Shown here: positions 26,077 to 35,621 of the stretch, piece by piece
Layout of the letters: the number at the start of each line of letters is the position of its first letter
Position numbering within the stretch: the first letter of the stretch is position 1
Source: Campylobacter concisus
GTDB taxonomy: Bacteria; Campylobacterota; Campylobacteria; Campylobacterales; Campylobacteraceae
Length of the DNA: 64,000 nucleotides
NCBI RefSeq assembly: GCF_003049085.1
Contig: NZ_PIQX01000003.1
Location: 1-64,000 of the forward strand
Direction: 5' to 3'
Notes under the pieces: generated by a model
What the model saw: only the letters and a program-made list of their open reading frames with translations
Told to the model about the DNA's origin: nothing
Database searches by the model: none
Made by a program: the position numbers and the translations under genes

Positions 26077-27990
26077 TTGAGTAACAAGGACGAGCAAACG
26101 GGTAAAAATCTAAACATCACTAAAACTATTATAGGTTTAGTGTTTGTTTTGGGAAGTATTTTTTTAGTCGAAAACCTGGCAGTTTTTTATTTTAAATTTA
26201 ATAATGCTTCTGCTGAAAATGGTTTTAATCTTCGAAAGAAAGTTGATTATTTGACATATCAATATGTTGATTATTTCAAAAATGTCAGCAAATATGATGT
26301 CGCAAATTTCCAATCTTACATTAACGATAGCGCTATGGGTGATGTTCTTTTATTAAAGGATGATAATAAAAATGGATACAAGGTCGTAGCGTCTTCAGAT
26401 AAAAGAATAATAAATCAAGAGTTTAACGACAAAAGCTGTGGAAATATCTTTGCTCATAATTTCCAAAAAGATTATTTTTGGGCAAAAATTTTGCCAGAAA
26501 ACGCTGCTCAAGTTTGTATGTTTGTACCGGTTGGAGAATATATATTAGGCTTTAAAGGAAAGGTCGATCAACGTATTACCGGTACGCATGATGAGTACTT
26601 TTTTGAGTGGCTTTTAAACAATATGGCTTTAACATTCATCTTAAGCCTCGTTGGTGCAATAGTTGCTTTATCTACTTGTATATGGTACGCGGTTAAATAT
26701 ATAAAAGAAAAAAATAACTATAATGCATTAAAAACAGATACTAAAAAACAGATAGAAGAGCTTGGAGAAAAGCTTTATATCGATCCAATGACTGGACTTT
26801 TAAATAAAACAGCATTGGTGCGTGATATTAATAGCTATGAAAATCCTAAAGTAGTGCTTATAGATATTGACGATTTTGGTAAGATGAATGACTTTTACGG
26901 TAAATTTGCATGTGATCAGATTTTGGTAAAGATGGCTGATTTGATCAGTGAATTTGCCAAAGATGAGAATATGAAAGCTTACTGCATAGAAGCAGATAGG
27001 TTTGCTCTGGTAGAAGATAGCGATAGCTTTATCGATAGATATGAAGATATGGTTGAAGATTTGATAGAAATTTTTAAAGGTCGTATGCTAAGTATAGTCG
27101 ATGAAGATGGTAGAGAGATAGAAGGTATCGAGATACATAGCACGATAGGCTTTGCTCTTGATAGTGACCAAACACTAAGAAAAGCAACAATAGCGTTAAA
27201 AACAGCAAAAGAGCAAGATAAAGACTATGTTTGCTATTTCAAAGGGCTAAATCAAAAAGAGGAATACGCAACTCAAATAGAACGCTCCAAACTGATACAA
27301 TACGCCACTATAAACAACAATATTGTTCCTTATTTTCAGCCGATAGTTAATGACCAAAAGGTACCTGTAAAATACGAATGCTTGATAAGACTTTTAGATA
27401 GAGGCGACATTATATCACCAAATGTCTTTTTAGATATCTCAAAGCGCATTAAGCGTTATGCTGATCTTGAGAAACAACTCATTAAAAAGTGTTTTAAGCA
27501 GCTTGTAGAGGATAAGAATTTAGTACTTTCTATAAATTTAAGCAGTAGAGATATGATCGATGGTGATGTTAGCTCACTTGTTTTAAATTTATTAAACAAG
27601 CACAATGTTGCCGGCAGAGTAGTATTTGAGATCGTTGAAGATGAAGAGCTTAAAAATTTAGAGAGAGTTTCAAATTTTATCGAGCGTGTAAAAAGCATGG
27701 GTGCAAAGATCGCTATTGATGATTTTGGCTCAGGATATTCAAATTTTTCTTACATCATAAAGATCAAGCCTGACTACGTGAAGATCGATGGCTCTATTAT
27801 AAAAGATATAGACATAAATAAAGATTCACACTCTATCGCAAGTGCGATCGTAGCATTTGCAAAAGACCTTGGTATAAAAACTATTGCTGAATATGTGCAT
27901 TCAAAAGAGATATTTGAAATCTGTAAAGAGATCGGTGTAGATGAGTTCCAGGGCTTTTATTTTGGTGCACCAGAGCGTGCCGGCTCATAA
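26077..27990 (+). CDS. membrane GGDEF/EAL protein with degenerate GGDEF
   Basis: 637 aa from TTG 26077 (GGGAAG upstream). Transmembrane segments at about 13-36 and 185-205 flank a periplasmic sensor region of about 150 aa. The GGDEF domain (from [13 protein letters not shown], about 237) keeps [12 protein letters not shown] but has EADRF in place of the GGDEF signature, so it is probably not a diguanylate cyclase. The EAL domain (about 395-630) reads ECL for EAL but keeps [26 protein letters not shown] and DYVKIDGS. It may hydrolyse or just bind cyclic-di-GMP. Single gene, with dapE 8 bp downstream. Confidence 0.85.
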   Translation: MSNKDEQTGKNLNITKTIIGLVFVLGSIFLVENLAVFYFKFNNASAENGFNLRKKVDYLTYQYVDYFKNVSKYDVANFQSYINDSAMGDVLLLKDDNKNGYKVVASSDKRIINQEFNDKSCGNIFAHNFQKDYFWAKILPENAAQVCMFVPVGEYILGFKGKVDQRITGTHDEYFFEWLLNNMALTFILSLVGAIVALSTCIWYAVKYIKEKNNYNALKTDTKKQIEELGEKLYIDPMTGLLNKTALVRDINSYENPKVVLIDIDDFGKMNDFYGKFACDQILVKMADLISEFAKDENMKAYCIEADRFALVEDSDSFIDRYEDMVEDLIEIFKGRMLSIVDEDGREIEGIEIHSTIGFALDSDQTLRKATIALKTAKEQDKDYVCYFKGLNQKEEYATQIERSKLIQYATINNNIVPYFQPIVNDQKVPVKYECLIRLLDRGDIISPNVFLDISKRIKRYADLEKQLIKKCFKQLVEDKNLVLSINLSSRDMIDGDVSSLVLNLLNKHNVAGRVVFEIVEDEELKNLERVSNFIERVKSMGAKIAIDDFGSGYSNFSYIIKIKPDYVKIDGSIIKDIDINKDSHSIASAIVAFAKDLGIKTIAEYVHSKEIFEICKEIGVDEFQGFYFGAPERAGS

Positions 27991-27998
27991 GGTGCTTA

Positions 27999-29087
27999 GT
28001 GGTAATTAGCTTTTTAAAAGAGCTTTTAAGCTTTCGCTCTATCACACCTAATGATGCTGGAAGCTTAGAGCTTATCGCTAAATTTTTGCCTGATTTTGAG
28101 GCAAAATTTATAGAAAAAAATGGTACAAAAAATCTCATACTTTCTAAAACTTATGGAGACGGCGAGCATCTAGCTTTTGCTGGGCATGTTGACGTCGTGC
28201 CTCCAGGTGAGGGCTGGGATAGCGAGCCATTTACACCATATGAAAAAGATGGCTACATCTACGCAAGAGGCGCACAGGATATGAAAAGTGGCGTGGCTGC
28301 TTTTGTTTGCGCTGCTAAAGACGCAAAATTTGATGGCAAACTAAGCCTCATCTTAACAAGCGATGAAGAGGGCGATGGCACATATGGCACGCCTTTAGCA
28401 CTTGAATATTTACGCGAAATAAATGATTTGCCAAAATTTTGCGTAGTGGCTGAGCCAACTTGCGATAAAAAATTTGGTGATATCATAAAAGTTGGCAGAC
28501 GTGGCTCAATAAATGGCAAGATCGTGATAAAGGGTGTTCAAGGGCACGTGGCATATCCTGAAAAGTGTGTAAACCCGGTAAATTTAATAGCTCCACTTTT
28601 AAGTAAAATAGCTGATCACGATATGGACGCTGGGAGCGAATTTTTTGGCCCAAGCAAGATTGTGGTAACTGATATCAGAGGTGGCATGCAAGTTTGCAAC
28701 GTAACTCCAAGTGAGCTTAGCATAATGTTTAATGTGAGAAACTCAAATTTAACCGACATAAATGATGTTGAGAGCTATCTTAGAGAGGTCTTAAAAGGGC
28801 TTGATTACGAGCTTAGCATAAAACAAAGCTCAAAGAGATTTTTAACGAATAAAGATAGCAAAATAGTAAAAAATTTAATGGCTTCTGTCACAAAGTTCAC
28901 AGGCGTTACACCGGTTCTAAATACAAAGGGCGGCACGAGCGATGCAAGGCACTTTTCTGAATTTGGCGTAGATGCGATAGAATTTGGCGTGATAAACGAC
29001 CGCATACATGCTAAAAACGAGCGAGTTAGTGTTGATGAGGTAAATAAACTTTATGAAATTTTTAAAGATTTGATAGAAAAATTTTAA
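27999..29087 (+). CDS. dapE: succinyl-diaminopimelate desuccinylase
   Basis: 362 aa from GTG 27999. M20 metallopeptidase: [19 protein letters not shown] (first metal His and Asp), [15 protein letters not shown] (bridging Asp), [11 protein letters not shown] (catalytic Glu pair), [22 protein letters not shown] (DapE-type). It removes succinate from N-succinyl-LL-diaminopimelate for lysine and peptidoglycan synthesis. It is 8 bp after the EAL gene and may be co-transcribed. Confidence 0.93.
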   Translation: MVISFLKELLSFRSITPNDAGSLELIAKFLPDFEAKFIEKNGTKNLILSKTYGDGEHLAFAGHVDVVPPGEGWDSEPFTPYEKDGYIYARGAQDMKSGVAAFVCAAKDAKFDGKLSLILTSDEEGDGTYGTPLALEYLREINDLPKFCVVAEPTCDKKFGDIIKVGRRGSINGKIVIKGVQGHVAYPEKCVNPVNLIAPLLSKIADHDMDAGSEFFGPSKIVVTDIRGGMQVCNVTPSELSIMFNVRNSNLTDINDVESYLREVLKGLDYELSIKQSSKRFLTNKDSKIVKNLMASVTKFTGVTPVLNTKGGTSDARHFSEFGVDAIEFGVINDRIHAKNERVSVDEVNKLYEIFKDLIEKF

Positions 29088-29155
29088 TCCATAAATTTCA
29101 TTATTTTTAAACCAAAAATTTATTAATTGTCTAAAAAATATTTTCAAAAGCTATT

Positions 29156-29394
29156 TTGATTGATATTTTTTGTCAAAGAATTTTAAGATTAAGAAATTTT
29201 CTTTATTTGGCAATATTGCTATTATCCGTTACAATTCATGAAATAGTCGGGTTTTGGCAATTGCAAGTAAAACCTAATGGAATACTCTTTTTAACGAGCA
29301 TAAGGTAGAAGTTATAAATACATTTGTGGGCGAAAAATATATCCAGTATAATCCTGGCTTTAAAGATGGTATGGATATCATTTCTAATTTGTAA
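29156..29394 (+). pseudogene. possible frameshifted remnant of a small membrane protein
   Basis: Frame 1 from TTG 29156 reads a hydrophobic stretch (FLYLAILLLSVTIHEIVGFW, then QLQVKPNGILF) and stops at 29308. The +1 frame continues with a protein-like sequence (NEHKVEVINTFVGEKYIQYN, then PGFKDGMDIISNL) to TAA 29392-29394. The two fit end to end if the T-run near 29288-29292 has changed length. No start or family is certain; this is an inference from composition. Confidence 0.35.
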
Positions 29395-29467
29395 AAAAGT
29401 AAAATTTCAAATAAATAAAAAAATGCAAGTAAAACGAAAAATATACAAATCTTTTCAATACGAGAAA

Positions 29468-29866
29468 ATGAGACATAGCTTGCGAGCTAGATTGTTCTTT
29501 TTGCTCGTGGCAATCGTGATTTTGGCAATCGAAATTTTTATCGCAGTTTTTGTCAAAGGTGGCTTCGTGCGCCATTATTTGGGTGATGTGCTAGTTACGG
29601 TGATGCTTTACGCATTTGGACGAGCTGTGTTTAAAACTACACCAAAAATTTTAGCATTTGAAATATTTATCTTCTCGCTATTTATAGAAATTTTACAATA
29701 CTTTAAAATGCTTGAAATTTTAGATATTCATAATTTAATAATACGCATAGTCTTTGGCGGAACATTTGACGTTAGCGACATCGTATGTTACGCGTTGGGC
29801 TGCTTGCTGGCTTATTTGACTGATACCATTTGCTTTCTGCAAAAGTATAAAAGTCCAAAGATATAG
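29468..29866 (+). CDS. DUF2809-like small integral membrane protein
   Basis: 132 aa from ATG 29468; the ORF is open further upstream to 29324, but the protein-like pattern and a GAG near the ATG favour this start. It has about four hydrophobic segments. IEIFIAVFVKGGFVRHYLGD, VLVTVMLYAFGR, FIEILQYF and FDVSDIVCYALGCLLAYL follow the DUF2809 pattern (RxYLGDxLVxxLLY; IExxQ; FDxxDIxxYxxG). Function unknown. Convergent with polA. Confidence 0.65.
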   Translation: MRHSLRARLFFLLVAIVILAIEIFIAVFVKGGFVRHYLGDVLVTVMLYAFGRAVFKTTPKILAFEIFIFSLFIEILQYFKMLEILDIHNLIIRIVFGGTFDVSDIVCYALGCLLAYLTDTICFLQKYKSPKI

Positions 29867-29941
29867 TGATAAATTACAACTTTATTTTTAAGTGTAAAGT
29901 AGGAGTTAATCATATTAAAAACTCCAGCAAAATTTATCCGT

Positions 29942-32578
29942 TTATTTCAGCTCGCCCCAATTTTTGGCGATATTTAGCGATGTTTTAAGTGGCACATTTA
30001 GCGTGTAAATTTCCTCCATCGTCTTTTGTGTCGCCCTACCAAATTCCTGTGCAAATTCGTCTTTTACTTCAAAGATCAGCTCGTCGTGGATCTGAAGCAA
30101 CATTCTCGCGTTTTCATCTAAATTTGCTCTAACTTTTACCATCGCCATCTTGACTAGATCTGCCGCAGAGCCTTGAAAAACTGTATTTACCGCCTCACGC
30201 TCAAACATGGCTATTTGCATAGGTGTGGCACTTTTAAAGTCAAAATAACGCCTTCTGCCAAGTAGTGTCTGCACAAAGCCGTCGTTTTTGGCTGAAATTT
30301 TTATGCTCTCTAAAAACTCTTTGATCGTCGCAAATGCCTTAAAATAGCGCTCTATATACTCTTTTGCCTCGGCTCTTGTGATATTTACTTGATTTGCCAG
30401 CTTGCTTGAGCCCATGCCGTAAATGAGGCCAAAATTTATACTTTTTGCCACGGCTCTATTTTGCCCGTCACTGCTACCAAATATGCTAATAGCCGTCCTT
30501 GCGTGGATATCCTCGTCATTTTTAAACGCCTCAAGTAGTGCTGGATCACGGCTAAAGTGAGCTAGCAGCCTAAGCTCGATCTGGCTGTAGTCAAGCCCCA
30601 CAAAACTATATCCCTCACGCGCCTCAAAGCACTCTCTGACGTCCTTTGCGAGGCTGCCGCGAGCTGGGATATTTTGTAAATTTGGATTTTTACTTGAAAG
30701 CCTGCCAGTGCTCGTGCCAGTTTGCAAAAAGCTCGTGTAAATTCGTGAGCCCTCATCCTTTTTCGCAAGTGCTAAAAGTGGCTCGCAGTAGGTGCTTTGC
30801 AGTTTATATAGCTCCCTGTAAGCTAAAATTTTCTCTATCACTGGATGAGCGTCCGTAAGCTCAGCTAGCACGCTCTCATCGGTGCTATATCCTGTTTTTG
30901 TCTTTTTTTTGGTTGGGAGTTTTAGATGCTCAAAAAGTATGACGCCAAGCTGTTTTACGGAGTTTATATTGAAATTTTCGCCGCTTAGCTCGTAAATTTC
31001 ACTTGTTAGCGCCTTTAGTTTGGTATCGTTTTCAAGGATGAGCTTTTGCATCTTAGCTTCATTTATCTTGATGCCGTTTTGCTCCATGTCAAAGAGCGTG
31101 AGGATAAAAGGAAACTCGTGCGTATCGGCAAGGGCTAGTAAATTTTTATCAAGCGTGTTTAAAAAAGTTTTATAAAATTTAAGCGTTATCCAAGCGTCCT
31201 CGCTCGCGTATTTAGCAGCATTTTCTAGTGGCACATCGCCAAAAGTTTGCCCCTTTTTGACCACGTCTTCAAATTTGATCGTGTCGTAGTCATAAAGCCT
31301 CTTTGCTAGCGCGTCCATGCCGACACTTGAGTTTGGATCGCTAAGCCAAGCAAGGATCATTGTGTCTTTAAAATTTGCTGGGGGATTTAGACCTAGGTTG
31401 TTTTTCACGATCTCAAAGTCATATTTTAAATTTTGTCCGATCACGCAGCCTTTGTAAATTTGTTCTATCGCCCAAGTGGCAAATTTTAGGCTGACTTGCT
31501 GCGGCACACCAAGGTAGTTGTGAGCCACTGGCACGTAGTAGGCGTCCTCGTCGTTAAAGCAAAAGCTAAAGCCAACGATCTTTGCACTCCTGCTATCAAC
31601 GCCTGTGGTTTCGGTGTCGAAGGCGACGATGGTCTCTGGCGTGATGTTAGAAAGTAGTTTTTCGATGCTTGCCTCATCAAGGAGTAAATTTGCTCTAAAG
31701 CCAAGCTTAAATTCAGCATTTTCCTCTTTTTGCAAGCTCTTAAGAAGTCTATTTAGATCGTACTCTTTTAAAATTTCTGAGATATTTATCAGAGGATTTT
31801 GCTCTGGAAATTTAGAGTGTTCAAGATCAAATGAACTAACTGCGTCATCAAATAAAGTGGCCAGCTTTTTGCTCAAAAATGCTTCGTCTTTTGCAGCTGC
31901 CAGCATATTTTTAGTACGCTCGTTTCTAAGAAGGGCTAAATTTTCATAAATTCCCTCTAGACTGCCATACTCAGCCAAAAGCTTCTTAGCTCCCACTGCA
32001 CCGATGCCTTTGACGCCTGGGATGTTGTCCGAGCTATCGCCTGCGATCGCTAGAAAGTCCCTTACCTGAGCTGGATAGACGCCATACTTTTCAAAGCAGC
32101 TTGCGCTATCATGATCAATCTTGCTTTGTGGGCTGTAGATGCTCACTTTGCCGTCTTCTATGAGTTGGTAAAGGTCTTTATCGTGGGTGACTATTCGCAC
32201 AAATATATCTTTGTCTTTACAAAATTTAACCGCACTTGCGATGATATCATCGGCCTCGTAGCCCTCACGGCTAAGGCTGTAAAGTCCCATTTTTTCTATC
32301 ATATCTATGCAAACTGGAAGCTGTTCTTTTAGTTGAGCTGGCGGCTCGTTTCTGTTTGCTTTGTAATCACCTAAAATTTCGTGACGTAAGGTCTTACCTT
32401 TGCTATCAAGAGCAAAGATGAGATAGTCGCTTTGGTATTCATCCTTGAGGCTTGCTATAAAATTTGCAAAGCCACTAATCATACCGCTTGGCTTGCCCTC
32501 ACGGTTTTTAAGTCCACTCATGGCGTAGTAGAGCCTAAAAAAGAAACCAAAAGTGTCAATAATCGTAAGTGTTTTCAT
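29942..32578 (-). CDS. polA: DNA polymerase I
   Basis: 878 aa from ATG 32578, 6 nt after AAAGGA; an in-frame ATG at 32614 has no such site. It has a 5' nuclease (TIIDTFGFFFRLYYAM, GYEADDIIAS, AGDSSDNIPGVKGIGAVGAK), a 3'-5' exonuclease with DTETTG (VAFDTETTGVDSRSAKIVGF) and YASEDAWITLKFY, and the family A polymerase domain (LLAHFSRDPALLEAF, RAVAKSINFGLIYGMGSSKL, LQIHDELIFEV). All three activities look intact. Repair and Okazaki fragment processing. Monocistronic; divergent from the LOS genes. Confidence 0.95.
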   Translation of the reverse strand: MKTLTIIDTFGFFFRLYYAMSGLKNREGKPSGMISGFANFIASLKDEYQSDYLIFALDSKGKTLRHEILGDYKANRNEPPAQLKEQLPVCIDMIEKMGLYSLSREGYEADDIIASAVKFCKDKDIFVRIVTHDKDLYQLIEDGKVSIYSPQSKIDHDSASCFEKYGVYPAQVRDFLAIAGDSSDNIPGVKGIGAVGAKKLLAEYGSLEGIYENLALLRNERTKNMLAAAKDEAFLSKKLATLFDDAVSSFDLEHSKFPEQNPLINISEILKEYDLNRLLKSLQKEENAEFKLGFRANLLLDEASIEKLLSNITPETIVAFDTETTGVDSRSAKIVGFSFCFNDEDAYYVPVAHNYLGVPQQVSLKFATWAIEQIYKGCVIGQNLKYDFEIVKNNLGLNPPANFKDTMILAWLSDPNSSVGMDALAKRLYDYDTIKFEDVVKKGQTFGDVPLENAAKYASEDAWITLKFYKTFLNTLDKNLLALADTHEFPFILTLFDMEQNGIKINEAKMQKLILENDTKLKALTSEIYELSGENFNINSVKQLGVILFEHLKLPTKKKTKTGYSTDESVLAELTDAHPVIEKILAYRELYKLQSTYCEPLLALAKKDEGSRIYTSFLQTGTSTGRLSSKNPNLQNIPARGSLAKDVRECFEAREGYSFVGLDYSQIELRLLAHFSRDPALLEAFKNDEDIHARTAISIFGSSDGQNRAVAKSINFGLIYGMGSSKLANQVNITRAEAKEYIERYFKAFATIKEFLESIKISAKNDGFVQTLLGRRRYFDFKSATPMQIAMFEREAVNTVFQGSAADLVKMAMVKVRANLDENARMLLQIHDELIFEVKDEFAQEFGRATQKTMEEIYTLNVPLKTSLNIAKNWGELK

Positions 32579-32697
32579 TTTTATCCTTTGCGTAATTTTA
32601 TGAAATTTAGGCAAAAAATAGGCTGATTTATAAAAATTTTTGATATTATGGCGGACATTACAAATAAAAAATCACAAAAACAAAAAGCTTTGAGGTT

Positions 32698-33741
32698 ATG
32701 AAAAAAATAGTTTTTTTACGTATCAATCCAAACGCAGTCGGTGGTGCCGAACGCTATTTAAGAAGGCTTACCAAAGCCCTAAAAGACGTAGGTATAGACA
32801 CATCTATACGCTCATATCTAGGAGAGGCTAGGATCTCATCATGGAAAAAGGCTTTGAGATTTAACGCACAGGTAAAACGCCAGAAAAAAAGTGATGAGGT
32901 ATATTTTAGCTTGGAGCGAGTGAGCTGCGCAGATATTTATAGAGCAGGGGACGGCGTGCATAAAATTTATCGTGCCACAAAGCCATTTTGGTGGGTTAAT
33001 CCTCTAAATTTTGTCTATCCATATCTAGAAAAACGCTGCTTTAAAAATTCTAAAAAGATAATCGCAAATTCAAACTACATAAAAGAGCAAATTATTTCAG
33101 CTTACGGTGTCGATGAGTCAAAGATCGTTACCATTTACAACGGTATAAATTTGCCACAAAAGGTAGAAAAAGGAGAAGCAAAACTTAGCGTATGCGAGGA
33201 ATTTGGACTTGATTATAATTTACCAATTGTGCTTTTTGTCGGAAATGGCTTTAAAAGAAAAGGAGCAAAGGACTTTTTGCTTCTTGTCTCAAAGCTAAAA
33301 ACGCCAGTAAATGCGCTAATAGTAGGCAAAGATAAAAATTTAAATTCATATAAGAAGCTAGCAAAAAAGCTAAAAATAAATGCATTTTTTACAGGTGAGC
33401 AAAAAATGACTGCAAAATTTTATGAAGCAAGCGATATTTTTATATTTCCAACACACTATGAACCATTTTCAAATGTCGTTCTAGAGGCACTTAGCTTTAA
33501 AAATATTGTCTTTACAACGGCTCAAAATGGGGCAGCTGAAATTTTAGAAAATCGTTTTGTTATGCGTGAACCAAATGATGAAAGTATACTGGAGCTAGTG
33601 GAGCAGGTGCTTAATGACAATGACATGATGAGAGAGCTGCAAGAGGAGTCATTTTTACTTTCGCAAAAATTTAGCATAGAAGAAAATGCAAGCAAAACTC
33701 TTGAAATCATAAACGAAGTGCTAAATTTGGAGCAAAAGTGA
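32698..33741 (+). CDS. LOS core glycosyltransferase, WaaG-like (GT4)
   Basis: 347 aa. GT-B fold, N-terminal NPNAVGGAERYLRRL, FSLERVSCADIYRAGDGVHK (the ERxxxxDxYRAGDGVH pattern of WaaG/RfaG), IIANSNYIKEQI, IVLFVGNGFKRKGAKDFLLL, FFTGEQKMTAKFYEASDIFI and PTHYEPFSNVVLEAL (E-x7-E nucleotide-sugar motif). It most likely adds a hexose to the inner core of lipooligosaccharide. The donor sugar is not evident. It overlaps waaF by 4 bp. Confidence 0.8.
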   Translation: MKKIVFLRINPNAVGGAERYLRRLTKALKDVGIDTSIRSYLGEARISSWKKALRFNAQVKRQKKSDEVYFSLERVSCADIYRAGDGVHKIYRATKPFWWVNPLNFVYPYLEKRCFKNSKKIIANSNYIKEQIISAYGVDESKIVTIYNGINLPQKVEKGEAKLSVCEEFGLDYNLPIVLFVGNGFKRKGAKDFLLLVSKLKTPVNALIVGKDKNLNSYKKLAKKLKINAFFTGEQKMTAKFYEASDIFIFPTHYEPFSNVVLEALSFKNIVFTTAQNGAAEILENRFVMREPNDESILELVEQVLNDNDMMRELQEESFLLSQKFSIEENASKTLEIINEVLNLEQK

Positions 33742-34682
33742 GAGTTTTTATAGAGCTTCCAACCTGGCTTGGAGATGCTGTAATGGCGAGCGCAGCGATA
33801 GAAAATTTAAGTAAAAATGCTAAAAATATTGTATTTTTTGGCTCTTATGTGGCTTGTGAGCTTTACAAATCACATCCAAAGTGCGAAAAAGTAGTCATTG
33901 ACGATAGTAAAAAGCAAAACTCAAGATATTTAAGTCTTATAAAAACGGCTAGCAAGCTTGGAAAATTTGATATCGTTATTAGTTTTAGAAGCTCATTTGC
34001 TAGTAAATTTTTGCTATTTTTTCTAAAAGCAACGCAAAAATTTTGCTTTAAAAAGAGTAGCGAGAGCTTGCATCAGGTGCAAAAATATCTAAATTTCATA
34101 AAGCAAAGCCTAAATTTAAAAGAAATTTCAAACGAACTAAAAATTTACTATGAAGCTAAAAAAAGCGAGCAAAAGCTCCTCGTGCTAAATCCAGGTGCTA
34201 GCTACGGAAGTGCCAAAAGGTGGTATCCGCACTATTTTGCAGAGGTTGCACTGCACTTTAAAGATGAATTTGATGTAAAGATCACTGGCTCAAAAGCTGA
34301 GCTTGAAATTTGCAATGAAATCGAGCAAATGCTCTTACAAAATGGTATGAAATGTGAAAATTTGGCCGGAAAAACAAGCATAAAAGAGCTTTGTGAGGTT
34401 ATAGGTTCTATAAAAAATGGCATCTTTTTGACAAACGATAGTGGTCCTATGCATATCGCAGCTGCTTATAAAGTGCCACTTGTGGCTCTTTTTGGACCGA
34501 CTAAATTTAAAGAGACTAACCCATGGCAAGACGAAAGTGCAAAGATAGTGCATTTAAATTTAGAGTGTATGCCATGTATGAGGCGAGTATGTCCTATAAA
34601 AATACATGCCTGTATGAAGGAGCTTACGCCAAAAATGGTTATTGCTGAAATAGAGCTATTAAGAAAAAAATTAAATTTTTGA
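33738..34682 (+). CDS. waaF: ADP-heptose--LPS heptosyltransferase II
   Basis: 314 aa from GTG 33738. GT9 family: FIELPTWLGDAVMASAAIEN (N-terminal signature), VLNPGASYGSAKRWYPHYFA (donor-binding), EICNEIEQML, NDSGPMHIAAAYKVPLVALF and GPTKFKETNPW. It adds the second L-glycero-D-manno-heptose to LOS inner core. A Cys-rich C-terminus (ECMPCMRRVCPIKIHACM) matches WaaF proteins of this group. It overlaps the WaaG-like gene by 4 bp, a 2-gene LOS operon. Confidence 0.9.
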   Translation: MRVFIELPTWLGDAVMASAAIENLSKNAKNIVFFGSYVACELYKSHPKCEKVVIDDSKKQNSRYLSLIKTASKLGKFDIVISFRSSFASKFLLFFLKATQKFCFKKSSESLHQVQKYLNFIKQSLNLKEISNELKIYYEAKKSEQKLLVLNPGASYGSAKRWYPHYFAEVALHFKDEFDVKITGSKAELEICNEIEQMLLQNGMKCENLAGKTSIKELCEVIGSIKNGIFLTNDSGPMHIAAAYKVPLVALFGPTKFKETNPWQDESAKIVHLNLECMPCMRRVCPIKIHACMKELTPKMVIAEIELLRKKLNF

Positions 34683-34759
34683 AATTCTAAACATAATTAA
34701 ATATATACATACAAAATTAAAAATTTTTAGTTTTTATTTGATTACATTTTTACTAAACA

Positions 34760-34778
34760 TTTGACATTGGTTATCAAT
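34760..34778 (+). promoter_or_regulatory. Fur-box-like operator overlapping the exbB promoter
   Basis: TTTGACATTGGTTATCAAT compared with the Campylobacter-type Fur box pattern ATTGATAATNATTATCAAT: 14 of 18 defined positions agree by hand. It covers the -35 box and half the spacer, where bound Fur would block RNA polymerase. Iron repression of exbBD-tonB is common, which supports the assignment. Confidence 0.5.
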
Positions 34779-34789
34779 ATAGCTATAAT
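34761..34789 (+). promoter_or_regulatory. consensus sigma70 promoter of exbB-exbD-tonB
   Basis: TTGACA (34761-34766), 17-bp spacer and TATAAT (34784-34789), a perfect match to the consensus and 33 nt before the exbB ATG. Such a complete -35 is rare in this window. Confidence 0.75.
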
Positions 34790-34822
34790 CACGCAAAAAT
34801 TTTTACTAAGTAAGAAGGTATT

Positions 34823-35251
34823 ATGGAGCTAATTAAACATCACATTGATCATGTAATTATTGCGATTTTAGGCATTATGAGTTTTTTTGTACTTTGGTAT
34901 ACGATTGAGCGTATTATTTTTTATTCACGCGTTGATATAAAAGGCTACAAAAGTATCGAAGCGCTTGAAGAGGCACTAACCAAAAATTTAACCACACTTT
35001 ACATTATCTACTCAAATGCGCCATATGTAGGACTTCTTGGTACAGTTGCTGGTATTATGATCACATTTTATGATATGGGAATGGCAGGCGGAATCGATAC
35101 TAAAAGCATAATGGTCGGCCTCTCTCTTGCGCTAAAAGCAACTGCTTTTGGACTACTTGTGGCGATACCAACTTTGATGATTTACAATGGTTTTGTCAGA
35201 AAAGTAGATGTAATGCTAAATAGATACAAGGCTGAAAATGCGTCTAAATAA
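34823..35251 (+). CDS. exbB: ExbB energy-transducing membrane protein
   Basis: 142 aa with three transmembrane segments (about 9-28, 66-88 and 103-125) and the MotA/TolQ/ExbB core: [47 protein letters not shown]. It uses the proton gradient with ExbD to energise TonB for outer-membrane uptake of iron and other cargo. Short variant typical of epsilonproteobacteria. ATG 4 nt after AAGG. Overlaps exbD by 14 bp. Confidence 0.92.
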   Translation: MELIKHHIDHVIIAILGIMSFFVLWYTIERIIFYSRVDIKGYKSIEALEEALTKNLTTLYIIYSNAPYVGLLGTVAGIMITFYDMGMAGGIDTKSIMVGLSLALKATAFGLLVAIPTLMIYNGFVRKVDVMLNRYKAENASK

Positions 35252-35621
35252 AAAAGATGGGTTAAATATTGTCCCATTTATTGATATTATGCTTGTTTTG
35301 CTTGCTATCGTGCTTAGTATTTCGACTTTTATTGCTCAAGGCAAGATAGCTATTGATCTTCCAAGTGCAAACAGTGCTGAGCAAAGCAAAGAGGACGATA
35401 AAAAGGTAAGCGTAGTAATTGATAAGGATAATAAATTTTTTATAGATGATGTAGAAATTTCTGAGAACGAACTTAAAGATAAACTAAATGCGGTTGATAT
35501 AAAGACATTGATCGAACTAAAAAGCGATAAAAATTCGAAATTTGATAGCTTTGTCAAAGTAATTGATATATTAAAAGAGAAGGGCCACGAAAATTTTGCA
35601 ATCCAAACAATCTCTGAATAA
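35238..35621 (+). CDS. exbD: ExbD energy-transducing membrane protein
   Basis: 127 aa. A short cytoplasmic N-terminus and one transmembrane helix carrying the essential Asp ([20 protein letters not shown]; Asp16) precede a periplasmic domain. Partner of ExbB. It overlaps exbB upstream and tonB downstream (26 bp), indicating tight translational coupling. Confidence 0.93.
   Translation: MRLNKKDGLNIVPFIDIMLVLLAIVLSISTFIAQGKIAIDLPSANSAEQSKEDDKKVSVVIDKDNKFFIDDVEISENELKDKLNAVDIKTLIELKSDKNSKFDSFVKVIDILKEKGHENFAIQTISE

Noticed and set aside
29091-29123. ATAAATTT/AAATTTAT inverted repeat after dapE
   Set aside because: AT-only and expected by chance in such AT-rich DNA.
29902-29925. GGAGTT/AACTCC hairpin between the DUF2809-like gene and polA
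   Set aside because: Only 6 bp with a 12-nt loop and no T-run; not convincing as a terminator.
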